A stretch of DNA of 64,000 bases from a virus. Shown here in pieces: positions 54,344 to 63,356 of this stretch. Under the pieces are notes generated by a model. That model had not been told where the DNA came from. It did no database searches and saw only the letters and a program-made list of their open reading frames with translations. A program made the position numbers and the translations under genes. The stretch covers positions 1-64,000 of IMG/VR virus record IMGVR_UViG_3300008267_000030. The stretch is one strand, 5' to 3'. The first letter of the stretch is position 1. Each line of letters starts with the position of its first letter.

Positions 54344-56692
54344 TTATTTTTTCAATACCGCATCCAAAAAGTCATCGCTTATAGTGCTTTCAGTTTCATG
54401 GTAATACATTTTATCGTATAATCTATTTTCCATAAGCACAAGGCCCGGCAGCGTACTCATGGTCAAATCGTACTTTGTCCTGTTTACCGGGTCGAAATCG
54501 AGCATATCTTTAGCCAGACTTAAAAACGGGAACCGGTCCATTTCTATGTCAACATCGTAATAGTACCCACGCAAATAATCATCCCGGCCATTTAGAAACC
54601 TTGCAAGCGTCTGAATGCAGATAGAGGCGTTTGCTCCCATGTTAATACCATACGACCCTACCCTTTCGCTTTTGCGCTCTTCTGGAGGGAAAAAATCATT
54701 TGTCGGAACCAGAAATGCCTCCAATCCCCGGCGCTTAAAGTGCGGGGTCAGTCCGTCTTTGTTGTTTTCGTGGGCCATTTCAACCCCGAAATAAATAGAC
54801 GCCATAACCATATCTTCATAGAACTCGTCTATGTCCATCGGCCTTGCGTGATACTGCAGGAAAAATGATGGCGTTGGATAGTAACCGTCTCGAATTTCCC
54901 CGGGCGATTCTCTGCTGAACTTTGTCTTCTCGTTACGTTCATCAAAAAAGAAAATGCCATGAGCCGCTCCTTTTGAGCCGTGTCGTTTATCAATTACAAT
55001 TCCCTTTTCGTATGGGTCAACCGATATTACACCTTTGTTTACGTTCAGTGGCTCAGCCTCTTTGCCCAACCAATTAACTCGGTTTGCCTCGTTGTGCCAG
55101 TCATTGTGAAGAAAGTTTGTAACAAATTTGCCGCTGGCTGGGTTATCTATCCATATTACCTGTTTCTTTACACGGCTTTCCAGGTACTGAAAATCTCCCC
55201 TTCTTACCGACTGACTCCTGTAACTGCTGCTTTGCAGCCTGCTTATTAGGTTGTGCAGCCTTTGGGTGTTGAACACCTGCTTGCCGCTGGTCGGCATGAA
55301 TATATCCTCCAGTTTCCTCGGGTGCGCCCGCAGGAACTTTGTGTATAAGTCCCACTTGCCATGTTGAATATATTGGTCAAGAGACTCTTGGATGTGCCTT
55401 CTGGAGCCTTTTAGCGGATGGCCTGGATACTTGTCAAGCAGGTAATCAATAACGTGCTTTTCGGTCGGGTCATCAATAATGCTTTCCCCATGCGGGCCGA
55501 TAAACATTTCAAGACCGTCTTCGGCGGAAGTAAAGTAGAATCTAAAACCAGACACAGTTCTTTTTGTTACTGCGCTGTACGTCTCCCGGTAACTGTCCTC
55601 AATAAACTTTTTATACTGCGTACCGCCCTTTTCCATGTCTTCCACGGTTGTTGGGATGTACAGCAATCCTATTCGCTTTCCTCCTGCGCCCAGGGTTATA
55701 CAATATTTCAATACGGACAACAGCGCCTCCAGGTCTATTTCGTACTTACCGGTTTCGTCTATCAGCGCAAAACGCAACTTCTTACCGTTGTATGCCTGAA
55801 TAGTGTTTGGCTTGTAGTTTATCAAACTGCCAGTACCCTGAATGCGCCCAGTCTTCTTGTTCTTGTAAGATAGCGTAACAGAGTTTGCGTCTGGGGCAAC
55901 TTCCTTGGGGCCTCTTAGCCAGATCGGCAAATCGTTGAATGGGGCAACAAAAAATTGCTGAAACTCTTCTTTTGCCTTGCTACCATCATCAGCCATGTAT
56001 CCCGTGTTGTGCTTTAAGCCCTTCCTGGCATACAGGTAGTTCATAGCAAACCCTCTCATGGACGCTCCCTTCCGTCGAAACTTTGGCTCAGTAACGCCGT
56101 ACTCGGTTTCGTTTATCTCAACGTCTCTCCAGAAAAACCAGAACCTGCGGTCTGCATCCCGATACTCTTTCAATCCATCGTCTGTCTCTGCGCCTATGTT
56201 CCAGTAGTTCAACTCAAAATAATGAAACCCATGTATCCAAGTCAGAACGCCATTGTTGAAGAACCAGTAGCCGTCAATCCAGATTCTGTCCTCCTCACGC
56301 TCTTTGAATTGCTGTTGACGCTTGTCGAGAACAATGTCTATAACAGAATTTTTTGCGTCAAAGACTTTTTGAATAGCGTCATCAGACATCCATTCTGGTA
56401 TCTGGGTCTTTCTGAACTTTTGCTCTATCGGGTTTTTTATGTCATACCCATCAACCCTGCGCAAGTCTTTTGGAATTGGAGGCGTAAGGCATTCGTATCC
56501 CATTATATCCTCCGCAATGCATCCGTCTTTAATATACTGCCCAGGAAGTAATTTTATTTCAAACTGCTCAACCTTGATCGGGGCATCAACTTTTAAGTCA
56601 ACCTTGACTGCCTTCTGCCGTTTTTTGCGTGGCTTTACCTCAATTTCGTATGGCCTTTCAAATACAGGTTTTTCAATTTTTAGTATGTCCAT
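54344..56692 (-). CDS. terL: Terminase large subunit
   Basis: The 782-residue protein is a packaging ATPase and nuclease. The Walker A-like segment FRRKGASMRG lies near residue 200, Walker B RFALIDETGK near 305, and the nuclease starts with VISVDPYEKG near 553. A Glu in VEMAHENN lies near 635 and a C-terminal DDFLDAV completes the acidic set. The size (about 780) suits large podovirus-like phages. It cuts concatemeric DNA and pumps it through the portal. No small terminase subunit was recognised in the window. Confidence 0.93.
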   Translation of the reverse strand: MDILKIEKPVFERPYEIEVKPRKKRQKAVKVDLKVDAPIKVEQFEIKLLPGQYIKDGCIAEDIMGYECLTPPIPKDLRRVDGYDIKNPIEQKFRKTQIPEWMSDDAIQKVFDAKNSVIDIVLDKRQQQFKEREEDRIWIDGYWFFNNGVLTWIHGFHYFELNYWNIGAETDDGLKEYRDADRRFWFFWRDVEINETEYGVTEPKFRRKGASMRGFAMNYLYARKGLKHNTGYMADDGSKAKEEFQQFFVAPFNDLPIWLRGPKEVAPDANSVTLSYKNKKTGRIQGTGSLINYKPNTIQAYNGKKLRFALIDETGKYEIDLEALLSVLKYCITLGAGGKRIGLLYIPTTVEDMEKGGTQYKKFIEDSYRETYSAVTKRTVSGFRFYFTSAEDGLEMFIGPHGESIIDDPTEKHVIDYLLDKYPGHPLKGSRRHIQESLDQYIQHGKWDLYTKFLRAHPRKLEDIFMPTSGKQVFNTQRLHNLISRLQSSSYRSQSVRRGDFQYLESRVKKQVIWIDNPASGKFVTNFLHNDWHNEANRVNWLGKEAEPLNVNKGVISVDPYEKGIVIDKRHGSKGAAHGIFFFDERNEKTKFSRESPGEIRDGYYPTPSFFLQYHARPMDIDEFYEDMVMASIYFGVEMAHENNKDGLTPHFKRRGLEAFLVPTNDFFPPEERKSERVGSYGINMGANASICIQTLARFLNGRDDYLRGYYYDVDIEMDRFPFLSLAKDMLDFDPVNRTKYDLTMSTLPGLVLMENRLYDKMYYHETESTISDDFLDAVLKK

Positions 56693-56693
56693 A

Positions 56694-58244
56694 CTATTTT
56701 ATTTGGTATGTCCGAGGCATTGTAAGTTCTTTCTCAAACACTGTTGCCTCTGTTTCTGTGGCCAACCAATTTAGCATGAACTGCTCGATGTGTTCATACA
56801 CCGCCGTTTGCTTATAAATTGCCCGGTCAACAACTGGCCCAGGTTCGTAAAAAGTTAAATTTAGCGATTTTATAGTTTCGATCCAATCGCTTACGCCCTC
56901 GAACACTTCGGTTGGCTCAAATATTGTCTCCCATTTTTGGCTTACCTTACTAAACAATTCTTCGTAATTTGTAAGTATTACAGATGAAATTCTGTGGTAT
57001 CCAGCGAAACAAAGGCAAGACATCCACTTGCACGGATCAAGCGCAAAACTGACAATCAATTCGATTTCCAGGTTCGGGGTGTAGTGATGAACCGTTCCAA
57101 GAAAACCTTGAAGCATTTTTGCTTCATCAATGTTTTTTATTTCGACTCTTAACTTGTCTGCCCAGAAATTTTTGTAATGCCGGTAAACAAAATAGTAAAT
57201 GCTGCGGTCTGGCTTAATTGGGATGGATGCAATTGGCGTTGCTATATCCACGTTTTTGCAGGCTTCTGTCATTTCATCCATAGCCTTGCAATAATCATCG
57301 GGGTTGTCTATCCGGTCTTTTGGCCACAAGCCTATTGACGCCGCAAGTCCCATCCCGACTTTATTTTTGTTCTGGAACTCCAAACCCATGTTGTTTACAT
57401 ACTTGAAGTCCTGGTCGATGTGATAGGCGTCCTTTGATTTGTTGTACCGATGGTTTTTGTTTTTCCCGTATCTGGCAAGAAGAAAGGCGGCAAGGTTGGG
57501 ATTGTTAGACTTAACCAAAATGTCTGGGTTGCAAAACAATTTACTGCAGGTCATTATGGTTTCGTCGTAGGAAATAGGCGTTCCGTTTACCATTGCTGGG
57601 CTTAGCCTTACTTTGTTTCCTTCTGCAAGCACTTTCTTTTCGCTTACAATTACAGCCTGCCTGGGGAATACAGACTTCTGCACCAAAGCCATGTCGTGAG
57701 CCTTCTCACGCATTACCTCAATAACCTTAACCAGATCGTATGGGTTAGTGTAGGATTGCTGGTATAGAGTATTAGGCATAGGCTTAATTGCCTTTTCGGA
57801 AACAAACTCAACAAAAGGTATTTCGCAATTGCTCCCGGAAAACACAATTATTTTTCCGTATGCGCTTGTTTCTCCAATGGCATCTGAATGCCTTTCTCCG
57901 GGCATTATTGTAAACCTATGTTTTAACGAGGCAAAATCATCGCCTACAAAAACACTGATTTCTCCATTCGTTTCGCTGTGGTTTATTCTCAGGATAGTTG
58001 CCTTCCGTCCCAGTTCAATTGCTATGTATCCAGCATCCAAAAACATCCCTTTGTTTTTACCAGGAGACTTTGAAACAGAATCGTGATGATAGCAATGCCG
58101 GAAACACTCCTGGACATCTCCTATTGCATCGATCCAAAAAACCTGGTCTGGGTGCAGGTAAACTTTTTTTTGAGGCGCACTTGATTCGTACTTGTCCCTT
58201 TCTCTTACCGTTGGTGCATAAACACCAGTGCGCCTACTTTTCAT
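56694..58244 (-). CDS. Hypothetical protein next to terminase
   Basis: This 516-residue protein ends in TAG one base before the terL start. The N-terminal 130 residues are beta-rich (ATILRINHSETNGEISVFVGDD). The middle has many Lys, Asn and Tyr residues (YGKNKNHRYNKSKDAYHIDQD); the C-terminus is mixed with several Trp and Cys. It matches no family I know. Position suggests a packaging or head role, but no motif confirms it. It overlaps the preceding gene by eleven bases. Confidence 0.65.
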   Translation of the reverse strand: MKSRRTGVYAPTVRERDKYESSAPQKKVYLHPDQVFWIDAIGDVQECFRHCYHHDSVSKSPGKNKGMFLDAGYIAIELGRKATILRINHSETNGEISVFVGDDFASLKHRFTIMPGERHSDAIGETSAYGKIIVFSGSNCEIPFVEFVSEKAIKPMPNTLYQQSYTNPYDLVKVIEVMREKAHDMALVQKSVFPRQAVIVSEKKVLAEGNKVRLSPAMVNGTPISYDETIMTCSKLFCNPDILVKSNNPNLAAFLLARYGKNKNHRYNKSKDAYHIDQDFKYVNNMGLEFQNKNKVGMGLAASIGLWPKDRIDNPDDYCKAMDEMTEACKNVDIATPIASIPIKPDRSIYYFVYRHYKNFWADKLRVEIKNIDEAKMLQGFLGTVHHYTPNLEIELIVSFALDPCKWMSCLCFAGYHRISSVILTNYEELFSKVSQKWETIFEPTEVFEGVSDWIETIKSLNLTFYEPGPVVDRAIYKQTAVYEHIEQFMLNWLATETEATVFEKELTMPRTYQIK

Positions 58245-58899
58245 TGTTTCTTTGTTTCAGCCTTTGTGGTAACGATTCCAGTATGTCTGTTGTTTTGGCG
58301 GTTTGTATTTTGGCCTCGCTTGAACCCATAAACAACTCCCACCTAATCCTTTCCGCCTGTTCCAAAATCTCCGGAGCGCTCAGCGTCATGGCCATTTTCA
58401 ACTTCATTTTAGCCTCTCGCTTGTCCATGTCTCCAGTAACATACCGGCTGGCCTCAGTAAGTACCAGAAAGTAGTTTTCCATTGTGGCAAAATACAAAGC
58501 GGTCTTGCTGCCAAAATGAAATATTACCCAGGCAAACTGCAGTTTTAACACCTCATCGTTTCTTAGCAACCCGACAATTTCGTCCTGCCTTTCCTGCTCA
58601 AACAAATATACCTCAAGGCCCTTTCCCTCAATTAACTTAAATGCCTCAGATTCTTCGTCTGTTGACTCCGCATTGTCAATGCCATATTCCAGGTCATCCA
58701 GAATATTTAAAAGCGCCATGCTCACGCTGGAGTTGTTTAGCCGTGAATCTCCGCCGGAATAGTACGTCTCAAACACTTTGATCCACATATCCCGCTCTTC
58801 TTTTGAAAGTTCGCAATTCTGATATGCCGGGCTGTCAAAAAACGGCTCAAACGTATTTATGGCTTTGCCATTTTTAAAATCTTCGATAATCTGGCTCAT
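58234..58899 (-). CDS. Hypothetical helical protein
   Basis: This 221-residue protein starts at ATG 58899 in an ATGA overlap with the preceding gene. It is mainly helical and acidic in the middle (AESTDEESEAFKLIEG) and has a C-terminal basic stretch. A small terminase subunit is usually short, helical and near terL, so that role is possible, but no DNA-binding motif is seen. Confidence 0.6.
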   Translation of the reverse strand: MSQIIEDFKNGKAINTFEPFFDSPAYQNCELSKEERDMWIKVFETYYSGGDSRLNNSSVSMALLNILDDLEYGIDNAESTDEESEAFKLIEGKGLEVYLFEQERQDEIVGLLRNDEVLKLQFAWVIFHFGSKTALYFATMENYFLVLTEASRYVTGDMDKREAKMKLKMAMTLSAPEILEQAERIRWELFMGSSEAKIQTAKTTDILESLPQRLKQRNNEK

Positions 58900-59645
58900 A
58901 GCGTTATCTGGCAAATTATTTCGTCCGTCTCAATCCCGTAGTACGTCTGATTTCTCAAGCAGGTTTTAAAATTAGGGTCGTTATCGTGGTTGTAGTCCCT
59001 AATGTTAATCTCGATTGGTATTGCCCAGTCAAAATTGTAAAGGACCAAATCCCCCTTTCTTTCCTCGCTAATAATCTCAAATACGGTATAAGTGTTTCTG
59101 ACCATGTCTCTATTTTCATCGAGCAGGGCCAGACTTGAGTATTGACTTCTGAATATTTTGTCGTACAGGTCTTCTCTCTGGACGCAAAAGTTATATCCAG
59201 TTTTGTACCTGTGGACGTATGATGCCGTTGGAGTATATCTCGGGTCTGGGTTGACGCTGTTTAACTTGTGAGTCCTTTCAACGTCAACTTCCTTTATCTC
59301 CAATATTGTATTTCCATATATTTTCCCGTCCCGCTCGTAGGCAATAATATTTTGCTTATTTGCTATTTGAGGAAAGGCATGATGGCTATCCTGCCAGGCA
59401 TTATTGTACAAATTGAAATCGCTTAATACCCGGTCCCCCTTTTGAAGTTTACAGATATTGCCGTACAAATCTGGGGCTGGGTTCTCTTGCTCAACAGTAC
59501 CGTATCTGGCCAGGTGGTTTATTAAACTCTGGTCGATATGTATCCCTGCCTCAATTTCAAATCCAGAATCCGTAGAATAATAATCCCTGGTCCTGCTTCT
59601 TGCCTCAAGTAAAATGTATTTGGCTCCTAATCCTTTGTATTCCAT
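58896..59645 (-). CDS. Hypothetical protein with weak GroES-like pattern
   Basis: The 249-residue product has AKYILLEARSRT near the start, then DSGFEIEAG, CKLQKGDRVL near residue 70 and NIIAYERDGKIYG near 100. This recalls the order of GroES segments (start strand, mobile loop, VGDRVL, then the C-terminal ILxxREDDI block). The C-terminal 120 residues (PDPRYTPTASYVHRY) are unrelated to GroES. The pattern is weak and could be chance. Phage T4 gp31 is a precedent for a phage GroES analogue. Confidence 0.45.
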   Translation of the reverse strand: MEYKGLGAKYILLEARSRTRDYYSTDSGFEIEAGIHIDQSLINHLARYGTVEQENPAPDLYGNICKLQKGDRVLSDFNLYNNAWQDSHHAFPQIANKQNIIAYERDGKIYGNTILEIKEVDVERTHKLNSVNPDPRYTPTASYVHRYKTGYNFCVQREDLYDKIFRSQYSSLALLDENRDMVRNTYTVFEIISEERKGDLVLYNFDWAIPIEINIRDYNHDNDPNFKTCLRNQTYYGIETDEIICQITL

Positions 59646-59646
59646 G

Positions 59647-60060
59647 TTATTTTATTTTTCCCACTATAAGCATTGCGGCATCCCGCTCTTCGCTGTTTGT
59701 CCTCTTTTTCCAGCCAGTGTACAAATGAAATTCCCTACCATCCACTTTTGACCTTAACGGCCTAACTAATTCGTATGTCCTGCTCATATACTGGCAATAC
59801 TCTTCAAGAAGTTTGCCAATCTGCCAATTAGCGCCAACATTGGCTCCAATCTTTGCTGCGGTAAATTTGTTTTGAGTCGGATGGTAATTGTGTGTCTTAT
59901 TTAACCAACCGCCCTCAATTACAATATGAGCGTCTGCATTGGCATCCAAAAAATCTATCAAAGACCAGAAATCCATCGTATGCAATTGCTCTAATTTGCC
60001 ATCAATAGCAACAGCAACTCCGCTACGCCTTATGTCTGGGTCTATTCCAATAAATCTCAC
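59647..60060 (-). CDS. RuvC-like Holliday junction resolvase
   Basis: This 137-residue protein has an RNase H-like fold with acidic residues in family order: GIDPDIRRSG (first Asp near residue 7), IVIEGG (Glu near 49) and the C-terminal EERDAAMLI (Asp near 127). RuvC-type enzymes resolve four-way junctions before packaging. It is shorter than bacterial RuvC (about 170), as phage forms often are. The start is GTG, in a GTGA overlap with the preceding gene's stop. Confidence 0.85.
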   Translation of the reverse strand: MRFIGIDPDIRRSGVAVAIDGKLEQLHTMDFWSLIDFLDANADAHIVIEGGWLNKTHNYHPTQNKFTAAKIGANVGANWQIGKLLEEYCQYMSRTYELVRPLRSKVDGREFHLYTGWKKRTNSEERDAAMLIVGKIK

Positions 60061-60245
60061 TGCGTTCTGTGTCTTATTACATCCCTACTTAAACCATCCT
60101 TTCGCAAAACAACAACATCTTCCGTAATCATTCGCAGAGTAATTGTGTTTTCTTCTTCAATTATTACCCTACCTTCTTGCCATTTTGAAACCTTGTTCTC
60201 TTTATACCTGACAAAGTCTCCTTTCTTAAAACGATTCGCCTCCAT
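60057..60245 (-). CDS. Hypothetical small basic protein
   Basis: The product has 62 residues from ATG 60245 (MEANRFKKGDFVRYKEN), with a beta-rich pattern like small Tudor/KOW-type barrels (KKGDFVRY, then WQEGRVIIEEENTI). A longer start at 60323 would overlap the preceding gene by about 98 bases. Such folds often bind RNA or protein, but this is a guess. Confidence 0.6.
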   Translation of the reverse strand: MEANRFKKGDFVRYKENKVSKWQEGRVIIEEENTITLRMITEDVVVLRKDGLSRDVIRHRTQ

Positions 60246-60525
60246 CGGTCTTTTTTCTATTCCTTGATTTTTCGCAATACGTCTTGCCCTCCTGGCTAAT
60301 TTTGTAGTAAACCTTAGTGCCAAAAGAAGTTTTGTCTCTTAACACTACTTTAATGAACCCTATTTTTATCAATTCATTACAAGTTCTAACTTGTAACTCT
60401 TCCTCTCTCAGGTCGGCAATCCAGGCTTTTTCATTATCCTCAATACACAAAGTATGGTCGCTGTCCATAAGGAACAGCAACCTCTTCTGTGCTTGTGATT
60501 TTATTTTAGATTGCCTTATTGCCAT
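60226..60525 (-). CDS. Hypothetical winged-helix-like protein
   Basis: This 99-residue protein starts at ATG 60525, overlapping the SSB stop by one base (TGATG). Residues 8-80 show a helix-helix-strand pattern (KAWIADLREEELQVRTCNEL, then FIKVVLRDKTSFGTKVYYK) that fits a winged helix. The C-terminus is basic (SRNRKKTDGG). A DNA-binding role in replication is plausible by position. Confidence 0.6.
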   Translation of the reverse strand: MAIRQSKIKSQAQKRLLFLMDSDHTLCIEDNEKAWIADLREEELQVRTCNELIKIGFIKVVLRDKTSFGTKVYYKISQEGKTYCEKSRNRKKTDGGESF

Positions 60526-60944
60526 CAAAAAGGAAGATCATCTGAAAACGATTGGCTTGCCGGAAGGCTTACTGGGGTTGTTGTTGCCTGAGCCTCTTTT
60601 GGCGATGATGATGTTTGAGCAGCACTTTCGCCAGACTTTCTCAGAATTTCCAACTGATTGACAAATACGTCCAGGCTTGCCCCCTGTACACCAGAATTTG
60701 TAGTGTAAACTCTGACTGGATTTGGCCTGCAATTAACCAAAACCAAGTCCCCTTTCTTTGGCATATCAAGCGCATTTGCCTGCTGATTTGCAGCCAGCCA
60801 CTTGCCACAATTGACCCAAAGGGTTTGATTATTTCCGTCTTTGTCTTTTCCGGCATAGACGGCAACACTGTACTCGATAACGGATTTCCCGCCCACACTT
60901 TTAACTTCGGCATCTTTGCCCACATTTCCTGTAAATTGAAACAT
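60525..60944 (-). CDS. ssb: Single-stranded DNA-binding protein
   Basis: This 139-residue SSB starts at ATG 60944 (MFQFTGNVGKDAEVKSV), giving the usual short N-terminus before the OB fold. Segments VIEYSVAVYAG and LWVNCGKW fit the family. A Ser/Thr/Ala/Pro linker leads to the acidic tip SDDLPF, the usual docking site for partner proteins. It coats single-stranded DNA made by the helicase and in recombination with RecT. Confidence 0.95.
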   Translation of the reverse strand: MFQFTGNVGKDAEVKSVGGKSVIEYSVAVYAGKDKDGNNQTLWVNCGKWLAANQQANALDMPKKGDLVLVNCRPNPVRVYTTNSGVQGASLDVFVNQLEILRKSGESAAQTSSSPKEAQATTTPVSLPASQSFSDDLPF

Positions 60945-60946
60945 AA

Positions 60947-61333
60947 TTATAAATTTTCGTTTGGTAAAGGTATTAAAATTGAATATTCTGTCAAAGCCCA
61001 AATGCGAATATTTTCGTAATACTGCTCCGCTTGTTCTGTTGTAAGACCGGTTGTGCTTTTTGCAAACCGCTCTACCTCTCCTGTGATCTGGTTTGGTTTT
61101 TCGTAGGCAAGAAACAGCCTTTTTAGAACATCGTGCATTTCATCCGGAAGGTATCCAAACTCGTCGCTTAGAATTTTTACCACAACTCCCCAGTAATACT
61201 TGTTCTCTTGACTGGAACGCTTTTTCCTAAATTTTTTAATGGTTACAACTTGTAACCCCTTCAGGTGTTTTAGCGTGTTGTACAAACTCTGTTTCTGATG
61301 GTCTTTGTCAAAATCCACTGCCAGCGTTATCAT
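60947..61333 (-). CDS. NinB-like recombination protein
   Basis: The 128-residue product resembles lambda NinB in layout: a beta start (VVTIKKFRKKRSS), then SSQENKYYWGVVVKI where the NinB family has SLDQNRKLW, then helices and STTGLTTEQAEQYYENI. Lambda NinB (Orf) is a recombination mediator that acts with SSB; this fits the SSB gene just downstream. The match is by pattern, so confidence is moderate. It overlaps the dnaB gene end by 26 bases. Confidence 0.7.
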   Translation of the reverse strand: MITLAVDFDKDHQKQSLYNTLKHLKGLQVVTIKKFRKKRSSQENKYYWGVVVKILSDEFGYLPDEMHDVLKRLFLAYEKPNQITGEVERFAKSTTGLTTEQAEQYYENIRIWALTEYSILIPLPNENL

Positions 61334-62660
61334 AGTTACTCATTCGCATTAGTGGTCCATCAAATCTTAAAGCAATCTGGCCAGTGTTCCCAGAACGCAT
61401 CTTTGCCTGGTCTATGATGCATACGTTTGCAAGGTCATAGGACTTCCCAGATATTTCCACCTGACCGGTCATTTTGTAGTAATCCGGCCTCATAAGAAAC
61501 CAAACGCAATCGGCATCCTGCTCAATACTTCCAGATTCACGAAGGTCAGATAACTGAGGCATTTTGTCCGGCCTTTCCTCCACACGCCTGCTTAACTGGC
61601 TAAGCGCAATTACGGGTATGGCTAACTCTCTGGCAAGTATTTTTAGACCTCTGGAAATCTCAGCAATGTCATTTTCTCGGTTGTTTCCTTTCTTGTCGGA
61701 CCCGGACATCAACTGCAGGTAGTCAATGAACAAAACCTTAATGCCATACTTTTTCTGCCACATGATTGCCCGGCTTCTTAATTTCCTAAGATTCATTTCG
61801 CCCTCGTCAAAAATCCGGATGTTCCAACCTCGCATTTTCTGCTTGCAAACATTTAGCGTGTTTTTCTCCCATTCGCTTAACTCCCCGCTTTTAATCTTAA
61901 AGGCAAACACCTGACTTTCCTGACTTACAAGCCTTTGCGCAAGTTCATGTTTAGACATTTCAAGACTAAAAATGCCGCATGGTATTCCCTGCTTTGCAAG
62001 GTTTCTAATAAGCGAAACTACAAGCGCCGTCTTACCTTGCCCTGGCCTTGCGCCCACAATTGTAAGTTCTCCGTCCGTTAAGCCTCCAGAAATTCTGTCC
62101 AATTCTGCAAGTCCGGTTGAATGCCCGCTAAGCCCGTTATTTGACCCCTTTAGCCATTTCTTCTGCGTATCTTCTAATACATCGTCAAAGGTCTGCTCCC
62201 CTCCACCTATTGCGTTTTGTAGCAGTTTTTCGGTCTCTGTTTGCATTGATGCTATGTGTGAAAAAACATCTACATCATCCTCGTTTGCTTTAATTAGCAA
62301 CTCCCTGGCCATGTTTGTTGCAGCCCTCCTTATATACATTTCCAGCAATATCCGTGCATGATTTTCAGCATGACCAAAATGGGTCGGCGCCGATACGATT
62401 TTTGCAAGACCGGCGGCCCCCCCTATAATCTGGAAAGATTTATTGGTTTTCATGTCATGAACCGTTGAGATCATGTCAACTGGTTTATCTTCCTCGTACT
62501 GCCTTTTTATTGATTCAAAAACTGCTCTGTTTCCTTCGTCGTAGAAAACCTGAGAGTTTGGTATGATGCTCATGCAAACCATTAGGTCATCTGGCATCAA
62601 AAACATTGCAGTCAAAACTGATTTTTCTGCATCTAAATCGAAAAATTTTCCCGTTTTCAT
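61308..62660 (-). CDS. dnaB: Replicative DNA helicase, DnaB family
   Basis: This 450-residue helicase has the DnaB layout. The N-terminal domain starts DLDAEKSVLTAMFLMPDDL. The RecA-like core has Walker A GARPGQGKTAL near residue 207, then FSLEMSKHELAQRL. Walker B is VLFIDYLQLMSG near 310, then VIALSQLSRRVEERPD and RESGSIEQDAD. Such hexamers unwind DNA at the fork. It lies two bases from the initiator-like gene, which probably helps load it. Confidence 0.96.
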   Translation of the reverse strand: MKTGKFFDLDAEKSVLTAMFLMPDDLMVCMSIIPNSQVFYDEGNRAVFESIKRQYEEDKPVDMISTVHDMKTNKSFQIIGGAAGLAKIVSAPTHFGHAENHARILLEMYIRRAATNMARELLIKANEDDVDVFSHIASMQTETEKLLQNAIGGGEQTFDDVLEDTQKKWLKGSNNGLSGHSTGLAELDRISGGLTDGELTIVGARPGQGKTALVVSLIRNLAKQGIPCGIFSLEMSKHELAQRLVSQESQVFAFKIKSGELSEWEKNTLNVCKQKMRGWNIRIFDEGEMNLRKLRSRAIMWQKKYGIKVLFIDYLQLMSGSDKKGNNRENDIAEISRGLKILARELAIPVIALSQLSRRVEERPDKMPQLSDLRESGSIEQDADCVWFLMRPDYYKMTGQVEISGKSYDLANVCIIDQAKMRSGNTGQIALRFDGPLMRMSNYDNAGSGF

Positions 62661-62662
62661 GA

Positions 62663-63352
62663 TTATTTAAAATTGAATTTAACCTCTGTTGATTTTGTAA
62701 ATGTTTGTTCTTTGGACTTAATCTCGTCTGCCTTTTCCTTCCAAGTTCCAGAAACTGCTGATTTCCAGTTTTTCATAGGACTTCTTCCTACCAACCATCC
62801 TTTGCTTTCATAAAAATTCCAGAACTTATCAGCAAACATCTTTGCCTGATTTGCAGTAAATCCATGCTTGTCCTTTGCGTACTCCAAAACCTCCTCAAGG
62901 GTCGGTTTTAAAAATTTTTGTACATATAATGTTTCTTTTGTATTCTGTTTATTTAGTAGGTGTACATTTTGTACATCGGGGCAGTGTACATTTTGTACAC
63001 CGGAAACCTCGATTTCCCGGTGTACATTTTGTACATCGGTAGCATCCTGAGACTCGCCGTAAATGATGTAACCCTTGCCGGCAAATCTGGTCCCCTGGGA
63101 GACTACATCAACCTCAAACAGGTAGCCAGCATTTTTCAATTCTTGAAAACACTTGTCAACGATCCTGCGACCAACCCGTAACCTTTCCTGCAAATCGTTT
63201 TTTCGGATAACCCAATCATCCGGGAGGCAAAGGATTGAAACCAAAACGCCAAGCGACTCCATGCTTAATCGTTCGTCTGTGATTGTTTTGTTTAGGATGA
63301 CCGTAAAATTTACCTCTGCTTTGGCCTTCCTGATGTAAATCTGATTTTCCAT
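62663..63352 (-). CDS. Replication initiator-like HTH protein with internal iterons
   Basis: This 229-residue protein has a winged helix-turn-helix N-terminal half (residues 30-80: DWVIRKNDLQERLRVG, then CFQELKNAGYLFEV), of a type common in phage replication initiators. Residues 104-135 hold repeats of VQNVH, which come from three 18-bp DNA repeats (62961-63038). A helical C-terminal part follows (EYAKDKHGFTANQAKMFADK). It is the first gene of the long - strand operon, next to dnaB, like lambda O next to P. The start is ATG 63352, behind the leader terminator. Confidence 0.8.
   Translation of the reverse strand: MENQIYIRKAKAEVNFTVILNKTITDERLSMESLGVLVSILCLPDDWVIRKNDLQERLRVGRRIVDKCFQELKNAGYLFEVDVVSQGTRFAGKGYIIYGESQDATDVQNVHREIEVSGVQNVHCPDVQNVHLLNKQNTKETLYVQKFLKPTLEEVLEYAKDKHGFTANQAKMFADKFWNFYESKGWLVGRSPMKNWKSAVSGTWKEKADEIKSKEQTFTKSTEVKFNFK
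62961..63038. repeat. Three 18-bp iterons (TGTACATTTTGTACA + YCG), candidate origin
   Basis: Copies at 62961-62978, 62985-63002 and 63021-63038 differ by one base in the tail (T or C). Each core is TGTACA-TTT-TGTACA, two palindromic hexamers. A partial copy (TTTTTGTACAT) lies at 62914-62924 in an AT-rich stretch (62908-62950). Repeats inside a replication initiator gene next to an AT-rich region are the usual design of theta origins such as lambda. Confidence 0.75.
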
Positions 63353-63356
63353 AAAT

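Noticed and set aside
11066-58244. Possible stop-codon reassignment (TAG or TGA) as in some crAss-like phages
   Set aside because: TAG ends genes at 11066-11068 and 56694-56696 at natural lengths, and TGA and TAA are used throughout, often in ATGA overlaps. The standard code explains all frames.
62961-63038. CRISPR-like array in the initiator gene
   Set aside because: Only three copies, spacers of 6 and 18 bases, palindromic repeats and an open frame throughout; iterons fit better.
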